From assembly GCA_030615745.1 (NCBI GenBank), contig JAUWYR010000031.1, positions 1 to 29,373 of the forward strand: a stretch of 29,373 nucleotides of DNA. Direction: 5' to 3'. A program made the position numbers and the translations under genes. Shown piece by piece: positions 20,646-26,983 of this stretch (the stretch's first letter is position 1; each line of letters opens with the position of its first letter). Under the pieces are notes generated by a model, which was not told the DNA's origin, did not search any database, and saw only the letters and a program-made list of their open reading frames with translations. The DNA comes from Candidatus Zixiibacteriota bacterium. Lineage in GTDB: Bacteria; Zixibacteria; MSB-5A5; SM23-73-2.

Positions 20646-21566
20646 ATGATGCAGATATTGCCAAAAACCAACATAGATTTCGTTGGGAGAAGAAAATATG
20701 GATTTACCATCTCGGCTGTTCTGATTGTATTTGGAATTTTAGCTTTTGTTATGATTTTTTTAGGAAGAGCAAATTTGGGGATAGATTTTGCTGGTGGGAC
20801 TATGATTCAGGGTAACTTTGAAAAACCTATAAAGGTGGGGGAGATAAGGAAAGCATTAAAAGAGATAGGTTATGGTGATGCGGAGATAAAGGAGCTTAAA
20901 AGGGAGAGGCCTAACTCCTTTTTGATAAGGGTAAAAGCTTCTGTGGAGGAGATAACTACAGTGGGTGAGAATATTTTGGCGAAGCTTAAAAGCACCTTTC
21001 CTGATAATCCTTTTCATAAGGATTCAATGGATGAGGTTGGCCCAGTGGTGGGGAAAATACTCCAGCGTCAGGCAAGGCTGGCGGTTATCCTTGCTTTTGT
21101 GGGGATATTAATCTACATCTGGATAAGATTCGATTTCAGGTTTGGTGTTGCTGCCACAGTTACAACTTTCCACGATGTTTTGGTTGTCTTAGGTCTTATG
21201 TTTATTTTTCAGAAGGAGATAACCCTTCTGGTGGTAACAGCGCTTTTGACCTTAGCTGGATATTCTTTGACTGATACCGTTGTTGTTTTTGACAGAATCA
21301 GAGAAAATCTGAGGTTGTTTAGAAAAAAGGGCGATTTTCCATCTATCATAAATGCGAGCATCAATGAGGTTTTGAGCAGAACCGTGATAACGTCCACCAC
21401 TACACTCCTTGTTGTTTTAACCTTGTTTATATTAGGGGGGGAGGTTATTCACGATTTTGCTTTCGCTTTGATTTTGGGAATAATTGTTGGAACATATTCC
21501 TCTGTTTTCGTAGCTTCTCCGATTATTGTGGAGTGGGAGAAAAAATCACCTAAGAGGTTTAAATAG
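20646..21566 (+). CDS. secF: Protein translocase subunit SecF
   Basis: 306 residues, partner of SecD in the inner membrane. One N-terminal helix, then LGIDFAGGTMIQG (the SecF counterpart of DLKGG), a short periplasmic domain and five C-terminal helices with TTFHDVLVVLG, YSLTDTVVVFDRIREN and SRTVITSTTTLLVVL. Length and motifs are complete. Two ATG codons are adjacent (20646 and 20649); GAGG at the secD stop serves as ribosome-binding site for either, so translation is likely coupled to secD. A terminator at 21707-21750 probably ends the operon. Confidence 0.96.
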   Translation: MMQILPKTNIDFVGRRKYGFTISAVLIVFGILAFVMIFLGRANLGIDFAGGTMIQGNFEKPIKVGEIRKALKEIGYGDAEIKELKRERPNSFLIRVKASVEEITTVGENILAKLKSTFPDNPFHKDSMDEVGPVVGKILQRQARLAVILAFVGILIYIWIRFDFRFGVAATVTTFHDVLVVLGLMFIFQKEITLLVVTALLTLAGYSLTDTVVVFDRIRENLRLFRKKGDFPSIINASINEVLSRTVITSTTTLLVVLTLFILGGEVIHDFAFALILGIIVGTYSSVFVASPIIVEWEKKSPKRFK

Positions 21567-21583
21567 ATTTTCTTAAAGATTTC

Positions 21584-21697
21584 CCAACAGATTGAACGGA
21601 TTAAACAGATTTATGTGCTGTCAGGAGGTAACTCCTGACAGCACGTGCAAAGATTTCCAACAGATTTCCCAACAGATTAAACAGATTAAACAGATTA
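21584..21697. repeat. Degenerate 9-base tandem repeat (AACAGATTA type) split by a hairpin
   Basis: Three exact AACAGATTA units at 21671-21697 and several decayed ones (ACAGATTGAACGGATTAAACAG near 21587, CAACAGATTT near 21658). The hairpin 21615-21644 lies in the middle as if inserted. Confidence 0.65.
21615..21644. repeat. Perfect 13-bp hairpin with GTAA loop
   Basis: GTGCTGTCAGGAG pairs fully with CTCCTGACAGCAC around GTAA (21628-21631). The GGAG-loop-CTCC core resembles the 26687-26702 hairpin and the ATAA-loop family. GTAA is also a GNRA tetraloop in RNA. No T-run follows. Confidence 0.75.
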
Positions 21698-21706
21698 GGG
21701 AGCTGT

Positions 21707-21750
21707 AACTCAATCCTTCCCTGGCCGGGCAGGCAGGATTGAGTTTTTTC
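21707..21750 (+). terminator. Rho-independent terminator after secF
   Basis: AACTCAATCCT (21707-21717) pairs with AGGATTGAGTT (21735-21745) and is followed by a run of six T that starts with the last two stem bases (21744-21749). The loop has an internal CCTG/CAGG pairing. Confidence 0.85.
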
Positions 21751-21824
21751 AAGGCTTGTGCCAAAAGTTGCGCTAATCTATTATTATCTTATCTCTTGAT
21801 GTTCACACATTTTTTCAAATCTTG

Positions 21825-21852
21825 TTGACTTTTAATCATAACGGGTTAATTT
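21825..21852 (+). promoter_or_regulatory. Promoter for the DUF4159 gene
   Basis: TTGACT (21825-21830) and TAATTT (21847-21852) with a 16-base spacer; leader of about 42 bases. Confidence 0.6.
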
Positions 21853-21900
21853 TAGATTATAGACAAATAAGATTTTGAGGTTTTTTGTATATTTTATTAG

Positions 21901-22596
21901 ATGAAGCTTTTTTCTTTTTACATACTGGTCTTTTTTATTTTCTTTTCTAATATTTTTGCTCAGGAAAAGAAGGGTTTTTCCGGGTCTGAAAAGAATGAAG
22001 ACCCAACTTCTTTTACCATTGCAAGGTTAAAATATGGTGGGGGTGGGGATTGGTATTGGGGAAGGTCTGCTATTCCCAATATGCTCGATTTTTTGAAGAA
22101 AAACACTAATATTCCTGTAGGAGAAGAAGTCTGGGTGAGTATTATGGATAAGGAGCTTTTTGAATATCCATTTCTTTTTATCACCGGTCACGGTAATATA
22201 TTTTTCTCAGACCAGGAGGTAAAAAGATTAAAAAATTATTTGACCCATGGAGGATTTTTATTTGTCAACGATTCCTATGGGCTGGACAAGGCTTTCCGAA
22301 GGGAGATAAAGAAGGTTTTCCCTGATAAGGATTTAATTGAGCTTCCTTCTACTTATGGGATATATCATTGTTTTTATGGTTTTCCAAAGGGTTTACCCAA
22401 AATTCACAAGCACGATGGAAAATCGCCCCAGGGATTTGGTATATTTTATGAGGAAAGGTTGGTTGTATTTTACGTATATGAGTCAGACATCTCAGATGGC
22501 TGGGAGGACCCGGAGGTCCACCACGACCCTCCGGAAAAAAGGGAGATGGCTTTGAAGATGGGGGTGAATATAATAACTTGGGTGTTGACAAATTAA
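21901..22596 (+). CDS. Exported DUF4159 protein
   Basis: 231 residues. A signal peptide (cleavage near IFA-QEKK) precedes the DUF4159 domain: ARLKYGGGGDWYWG, LFEYPFLFITGHG, EVKRLKNYLTHGGFLFVNDSYG, a late DISDGWEDPE and ALKMGVNIITWVLTN. The fold resembles glutamine-amidotransferase-like/ThuA-type flavodoxin folds, but catalytic residues are not established. DUF4159 genes often stand beside MoxR ATPase, DUF58 and BatA/DUF4175 genes; only DUF4175 is present here. The ATG lacks a well-placed Shine-Dalgarno sequence (GAGG is about 20 bases away). Function unknown. Confidence 0.88.
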   Translation: MKLFSFYILVFFIFFSNIFAQEKKGFSGSEKNEDPTSFTIARLKYGGGGDWYWGRSAIPNMLDFLKKNTNIPVGEEVWVSIMDKELFEYPFLFITGHGNIFFSDQEVKRLKNYLTHGGFLFVNDSYGLDKAFRREIKKVFPDKDLIELPSTYGIYHCFYGFPKGLPKIHKHDGKSPQGFGIFYEERLVVFYVYESDISDGWEDPEVHHDPPEKREMALKMGVNIITWVLTN

Positions 22597-22686
22597 GGAA
22601 AACAAAGGACAATAAGAAAAAGAGAAAACTTTCCGAAAGAAAAAACAAAATATGTTAGATAATAAGCGAAAAAGTAATGTCCGTTC

Positions 22687-22725
22687 GTCGAGGATGTTAT
22701 CCCTGGCTGGGCTAGCATCTTCGAC
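22687..22725. repeat. Hairpin related to the ATAA-loop family
   Basis: GTCGAGGATG (22687-22696) pairs with CATCTTCGAC (22716-22725), one G-U. The loop starts TTAT and contains a direct repeat of CTGG. Its GGATGTTATCC core resembles the minus-strand form of the family, but the long loop makes membership uncertain. Confidence 0.5.
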
Positions 22726-22738
22726 AAAATTCTAACTG

Positions 22739-22764
22739 CTTGGCGGATGATAACATCCGCCAAG
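22739..22764 (+). repeat. ATAA-loop hairpin, copy 5
   Basis: A perfect 11-bp stem (CTTGGCGGATG) closes ATAA (22750-22753). Compared with the copy at 1215, the outer six positions differ on both arms in a compensatory way while the GGATG core and loop are identical. It lies 39 bases before the 76-residue gene. Confidence 0.85.
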
Positions 22765-22803
22765 AACGAGAGGATAAATTGTAATTGAAAGAGGAGGCTA
22801 AAA

Positions 22804-23034
22804 ATGTTAGACCGTGCTGTTGTTGAGGAGTTTCTTGAAGAAAAATTTAAAGAAGATGAAATGAAAGTTCCTCAAGATATTAAAATGACCGATCTGGTTG
22901 AAACATTCTGTTTATATATTGAAGATGACTATTACCAATGGCTGAAAGATAACTTTAAAAGCTTTTTTGAGAGTTTAGACTGGGATTGGATTCGAGGGAG
23001 AATTGGACATTATAAAAAAGAATATAATTTCTAA
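22804..23034 (+). CDS. Small acidic protein of unknown function (76 residues)
   Basis: The start is fixed by AGAGGAGG eight bases upstream. The protein is acidic and rich in Glu, Asp, Trp and Phe, with a predicted all-helical pattern: VVEEFLEEKFKED, then TDLVETFCLYIEDDYYQWLKDN and FFESLDWDWIRGRI. No signal peptide or membrane helix. I do not recognise a family. It lies 26 bases before the DUF4175 gene in the same direction, so it is probably co-transcribed and could be a cytoplasmic partner. It also could be an unrelated gene inserted between DUF4159 and DUF4175. Confidence 0.7.
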   Translation: MLDRAVVEEFLEEKFKEDEMKVPQDIKMTDLVETFCLYIEDDYYQWLKDNFKSFFESLDWDWIRGRIGHYKKEYNF

Positions 23035-23060
23035 AATAGTTAATTAAAATTGAAGAAACC

Positions 23061-26000
23061 ATGAACAATACTTCAAGCTACTATAACATCATAGAACGAT
23101 TAGAAGACTTAAAGAGCTATTACACCAAAAACCGTCTTCTTTTCGGCATCCTTCTGCTTTTAACCTCTGTTTTCGCCTTAGGAATTTCCGCTTTTTTCTT
23201 AAGCTCGGTTTTTGTTCTGCCAACTTTTATCAGGATTATTTATTTAGGGCTTTTCTTTCTTTTTGTATCTGTTCTGGTCTCTTATTTTTTGCTAAGAGTT
23301 TTGATTTATAAGCCCTCTCTGGAGAGCCTGGCTTTAAAAGTTGAAAAAAAGTATCCCCAGCTCAAAAATAGATTGATCGCCTCTTTACAGCTTTTCGATA
23401 AATTGAAAAAGAATCCTTTTGGATACTCAACTGATATGATCGAGGCTTTATTGAAACAGGCAGATGAAATTTCATCCAGACTCGACTTCAAAAAAGTTGT
23501 TGATAAAAACCCTTTAAAGAAGGTCTCTAAGATCACAGTTGGCTTGGTCTTAATTTTTATAATGTTTGCTTTTGTCTTTCCCGGCTCCTTTAACTTCTGT
23601 TTTTATGTTTTCTCACACCCTTTAACTGAGATAGAGATTCCTCAGAAATTCAATTTTATTGTCTTTCCCGGTGATTTGGTTGTCTCTAAATTTTCTGATG
23701 TCAAAATAAAGATAAAAACAGAGGGAGAAAAAAAGCCTGAAAAAATAAAACTTATCTGGAGAAATGAGGGGGGGAGCTGGAATAAAGAAGATTTGAGGGT
23801 CAAGGGACAAGGGTCAAGGGTCAAGGGTCAAGGGTCAAGGGTCAAGGGGCAAGGGGCAAGGGGCAAGATGCAAGATGCAAGGGGCAAGATGCAAGGGGCA
23901 AGGGGCAAGATGCAAGATGAAAGAAACAAAGATTATGATTTTAGTTATACTTTTAAGGAGGTGAAAAGGAGTTTTTACTATTATGTTAAAGCTGAGGATA
24001 TAAAATCTCAGGAATATAGAATCACAGTAGTTGATAAGCCAAGAGTGATCGGGTTAAAACTTTTATTTGACTATCCATCCTATACCGGTCTTCAGGATGT
24101 TGTCTTGGATGAAAACGATGGGAATATCACAGCAATCTTCGGAACAAAAGTTAAAATAGAAGCTAAGGCTAACAAAAAATTAGATAAAGCCAAATTGGTT
24201 TTCAAAGATTTTTCAAAGAAAATGGAGGTGAAAAAGAACAAGGCTATAAGTGAGATACTGATTAAAAAGGATAACACCTATCACATAGAGCTTCAGGACA
24301 GCTCAGGATATAAAAATGAGGACCCAATAGAGTATCAGATAATCTCAATACCAGATGAGTATCCACAAATCAAGATAATTGAGCCTGCCCAGGACCAGGA
24401 TTTAAACGAGAGGATGGAGCTTTATTTAGTGTTAAGGATCGCAGATGATTATGGATTTTCATCCTTGAATTTAGTTTATCAGATTATATCCGGGGGAGTT
24501 GAAGGGAAAGAAAAAACCTTGGAGATACCACTCGATAAGATAAAAGGTAAAGAGGCAGAAGTTGGGTATTTGTGGGATTTAGATCGGATGGGTCTTGTTC
24601 CAGAGGATGTGGTGAAATACCGGGTGGATGTATATGATAACGATGAAGTCTCAGGTCCCAAAAAATCATCCTCAAAAACATTCAGAGTTCGTCTTCCATC
24701 TTTAGCGGAGATACTTAAAGATTTGGATCGAAAAAGAGAAGAGCAGATTTTGGATATGGAGAAAGTTTTCGAACAGGAGAAAGAGCTTCAAGAAAAATTA
24801 AAAGATTTTTCAAAAAAGATGCTTAAGGATATAGATGTTGATTGGGCAAAGAAAAAACAGATGGAAGAGTTTTTAAAAACTCAAGAAAAGATACAGGAAA
24901 AATTAAAAGAGCTTTCAGAAAGTATCGACCAGACCGGGATTGAGTTAGAAGAGAACAAACTTGCAACTCTGGAGCTTTTTGAGAAGATGCAGGAGTTAAA
25001 AAAACTTTTAGATGAGATAGCCACACCTGAGCTCAAAGAGGCGATGAGAAAACTTCAAGAGGCACTGGACCAGCTCGACCCGGAAAAGGTGAAAGAAGCA
25101 TTAGCTAAAATGGAGTTCTCCTTGGAGGAGATGATAAAAAAGCTCGATAGAACCATCTCCCTTTTAAAAAGGTTAAAAGCAGAACAGAAGCTTGAAAATC
25201 TTATAGAATGGGCAAAAAGACTATCACAAAAACAAAAAGAGATAGGTCAGAATGTGGGCACCTGCGACAAAAAAGGGTTAAAAGAGCTCTCCTTTGAGGA
25301 ATCAGAGCTTTTAGAGGAGCTAAACGAGTTGGAAGATGAGTTAAAAGATTGGGGAGAGCTAACAAAAGAACTTGAACCTGATCTGGAAAAAGAGATTGAT
25401 GAACTTTTGTCCTTTGTAGGTGAATGTGGTGTGAAGAAAGATATGGGGGATTTAGAATCTTCGCTTTTTAAAGGTGAGAAGCAAAAAGCTTTAGAATCAA
25501 GTGGTGTGTGTGAATCAAAGCTTTCTCAGCTAATCGGTCAGATGAAATTGTTTAAAGCGCTTTTGCAGAAGTCCCAGATGGCAGATATTTTAAACCAGAT
25601 GAGAAGAACACTTTTCGACCTTTTTTATCTATCAGATAAACAGGAAAGCCTTTTTAACCAGACCTCAACTTATGAGAATAGAGATTTTGCTTTAAGAGGT
25701 CTGGCTAAGGATGAACAAGATCTGAAATCAGGTGCATTAAGGGTTGAAAATGATTTAGAGGAGCTTTCCAAGAAAACTTATTTTATAAGTTCGGATATAC
25801 GAAGGCAGATGAGTTTAGCTTTAGCCTCAATGGATGCTGCAGTGAAAAGATTAGATGAGATAAACAAAGATGCTGCGGTTTTCTCACAGAAAGATGCAAT
25901 CTACAACTTAAATCAGACTGCAAAAAAGCTTTTAGAGGCTTTTGGATTTGCCTCTGGCTCCTGTTCTTGCTCAGGTTTAGAACTTATGTTTGGGCAGATG

Positions 26001-26528
26001 GAGAAATTAGCCCAAAGTCAAGCAATGATAAATGAGAAAACATTAGGTTTTGGAGACCTTTTCGAAAAGCTTACATTAGACCAACAAAAAGCCCTGCAGA
26101 GGTTAGCTGGAGAACAGGAGGCAATAAGGAAAAGCGTAGAGCAATTAGCCAAAGAGTTCGGGGACAGAAAAGAGATTTTAGGAAGCTTGGAGGATCTGGA
26201 GAAGCATCTAACAGAAGTTGTGAAAGATATGGAAAGCCAAAATGTTTCCGAGAGGACTATAAGACTTCAGGAAAGGATTTTATCGAGGCTTTTAGATGCT
26301 GAGAAATCACTTGCAAGGCGAGATTATTCAAAAAAGAGAAAAGCAGAGATTGGGGAGGATATATATAGCCCAATTTCTGATAAACTACCCTGGGATTTAG
26401 CAGAAAGGGATAGATTGATAAAAGAAAACCTTCAAAAGATTTTGAAAGAAAGCTATCCAAAAGAATACGAGAAGCTTATCTTAGAGTATTTCAGAAGGCT
26501 TTCAGAGGGGCAACGCCTCGAAAAATGA
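23061..26528 (+). CDS. DUF4175-type membrane protein with large coiled-coil region
   Basis: 1155 residues. Membrane helices at about 28-52, 57-80 and 158-178 follow a short cytoplasmic N-terminus (KNRLLFG). LESLALKVEKKYPQLKNRLIASLQL (about 88-112) is typical of DUF4175. A beta-rich outer domain covers about 185-560. Residues about 560-1155 are long charged helices, largely coiled coil (LKELSESIDQTGIEL, MEEFLKTQEKIQEK and similar). Residues 246-289 are encoded by a heptanucleotide array (VKGQGSR repeated, then RGKMQ units) and look like an insertion in the outer domain. Cysteines cluster in GSCSCSG near residue 971. Function is unknown; DUF4175 genes travel with DUF4159 and BatA/MoxR-type genes. 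The ATG has only GAAGAAA upstream. A terminator follows at 26563. Confidence 0.85.
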   Translation: MNNTSSYYNIIERLEDLKSYYTKNRLLFGILLLLTSVFALGISAFFLSSVFVLPTFIRIIYLGLFFLFVSVLVSYFLLRVLIYKPSLESLALKVEKKYPQLKNRLIASLQLFDKLKKNPFGYSTDMIEALLKQADEISSRLDFKKVVDKNPLKKVSKITVGLVLIFIMFAFVFPGSFNFCFYVFSHPLTEIEIPQKFNFIVFPGDLVVSKFSDVKIKIKTEGEKKPEKIKLIWRNEGGSWNKEDLRVKGQGSRVKGQGSRVKGQGARGKMQDARGKMQGARGKMQDERNKDYDFSYTFKEVKRSFYYYVKAEDIKSQEYRITVVDKPRVIGLKLLFDYPSYTGLQDVVLDENDGNITAIFGTKVKIEAKANKKLDKAKLVFKDFSKKMEVKKNKAISEILIKKDNTYHIELQDSSGYKNEDPIEYQIISIPDEYPQIKIIEPAQDQDLNERMELYLVLRIADDYGFSSLNLVYQIISGGVEGKEKTLEIPLDKIKGKEAEVGYLWDLDRMGLVPEDVVKYRVDVYDNDEVSGPKKSSSKTFRVRLPSLAEILKDLDRKREEQILDMEKVFEQEKELQEKLKDFSKKMLKDIDVDWAKKKQMEEFLKTQEKIQEKLKELSESIDQTGIELEENKLATLELFEKMQELKKLLDEIATPELKEAMRKLQEALDQLDPEKVKEALAKMEFSLEEMIKKLDRTISLLKRLKAEQKLENLIEWAKRLSQKQKEIGQNVGTCDKKGLKELSFEESELLEELNELEDELKDWGELTKELEPDLEKEIDELLSFVGECGVKKDMGDLESSLFKGEKQKALESSGVCESKLSQLIGQMKLFKALLQKSQMADILNQMRRTLFDLFYLSDKQESLFNQTSTYENRDFALRGLAKDEQDLKSGALRVENDLEELSKKTYFISSDIRRQMSLALASMDAAVKRLDEINKDAAVFSQKDAIYNLNQTAKKLLEAFGFASGSCSCSGLELMFGQMEKLAQSQAMINEKTLGFGDLFEKLTLDQQKALQRLAGEQEAIRKSVEQLAKEFGDRKEILGSLEDLEKHLTEVVKDMESQNVSERTIRLQERILSRLLDAEKSLARRDYSKKRKAEIGEDIYSPISDKLPWDLAERDRLIKENLQKILKESYPKEYEKLILEYFRRLSEGQRLEK
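23797..23929 (+). repeat. In-frame heptanucleotide array inside the DUF4175 gene
   Basis: About 19 units of seven bases: GGGTCAA (five consecutive), GGGGCAA, GATGCAA and decayed forms. Three units are 21 bases, so the peptide repeats every seven residues. No unit combination creates a stop in any plus-strand frame. The same unit occurs in the arrays beside the four-helix-bundle gene (9912-9957, 10305-10341). Confidence 0.9.
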
Positions 26529-26562
26529 GTTTGTAAAACCAAATAAGAATTAACTCGCGCAG

Positions 26563-26607
26563 GGGCGAAGTCGTCAAGGTCCTTCGGACTTATCTTCGCC
26601 CTTTTTC
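26563..26607 (+). terminator. Rho-independent terminator after the DUF4175 gene
   Basis: GGGCGAAG (26563-26570) pairs with CTTCGCCC (26594-26601), with a smaller inner AAGG/CCTT pairing, followed by TTTTTC. Confidence 0.75.
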
Positions 26608-26611
26608 TTTT

Positions 26612-26717
26612 TGGATGGAGATGAACTCCACCCTACGCGGAAACTTTGGGGGGGAGATAAACTCCACCCCTACGCGGAAATTTCGGGTGGAGATAACTCC
26701 ACACATACCTGAAAGAC
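26612..26717. repeat. Three decaying 36-base tandem units with ATAA-type hairpins
   Basis: Units spaced 36 bases apart start near TGGAG (26616), GGGAG (26652) and TGGAG (26688). Each holds a small stem-loop: TGGAG/CTCCA with loop ATGAA, GGAG/CTCC with loop ATAAA and GTGGAG/CTCCAC with loop ATAA (26687-26702). Between them lies a TACGCGGAAA-type spacer. Confidence 0.7.
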
Positions 26718-26798
26718 TTTTTGTTACTTCAGGACACCTGATTATTTTCGTTACTTCGGGGTACCTTATTATTTTTGTTACTTCGGGGTACCTTACCC
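26718..26798 (+). repeat. Three 27-base tandem units
   Basis: Units 26718-26744, 26745-26771 and 26772-26798 share TTTTTGTTACTTCGGGG followed by TACCTTA; the first unit differs at several positions and the last two are nearly identical. Confidence 0.8.
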
Positions 26799-26803
26799 CG
26801 AAG
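26781..26803. repeat. Perfect 10-bp hairpin
   Basis: CTTCGGGGTA pairs with TACCCCGAAG around CCT. Its left arm is part of the third 27-base unit, so the hairpin arose partly from the repeat. Confidence 0.8.
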
Positions 26804-26813
26804 TTAAGAGATT

Positions 26814-26837
26814 GTCAAGGGTAGGGGTACCCTTGAC
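26814..26837. repeat. Perfect 10-bp hairpin
   Basis: GTCAAGGGTA (26814-26823) pairs with TACCCTTGAC (26828-26837) around GGGG. It lies 10 bases after the hairpin 26781-26803. The arm contains GTCAAGGG, which recalls the heptanucleotide unit. Confidence 0.8.
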
Positions 26838-26861
26838 TAACGGTTAAATTCCGCTCATACG

Positions 26862-26889
26862 TTGAAAGATTTTAATATAGATTTATATA
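26862..26889 (+). promoter_or_regulatory. Probable promoter for the TPR gene
   Basis: TTGAAA (26862-26867) and TATATA (26884-26889) have a 16-base spacer. TTGCAC (26910-26915) with CATAAT (26934-26939) is an alternative with an 18-base spacer. Confidence 0.5.
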
Positions 26890-26983
26890 ACTTTCTGTTT
26901 AGTTTGCTTTTGCACGTTTTTTTCTCAGTCAAACATAATCCTTAGAGATTCGATATAGATTTAAAGCCTTTGAGGTAAGCTTG

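Larger units (their letters stand above)
21567..21824. other. Repeat-rich intergenic stretch after secF
   Basis: Contains degenerate AACAGATTA repeats, a perfect 13-bp hairpin at 21615-21644 and a terminator at 21707-21750; no coding potential was seen. The promoter of the DUF4159 gene follows at 21825. Confidence 0.6.
26608..26861. other. Repeat stack before the TPR gene
   Basis: No gene is recognised. It contains three 36-base tandem units, three 27-base tandem units and two perfect 10-bp hairpins, listed separately. The bases from 26838 to 26861 hold nothing notable. Confidence 0.6.

Noticed and set aside
23797-23929. CRISPR-like array
   Set aside because: Units are seven bases with no spacers and lie inside a coding frame.
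26612-26798. CRISPR array with 36- and 27-base units
   Set aside because: Units are directly adjacent or decayed, spacers are not unique, and no cas gene is present.
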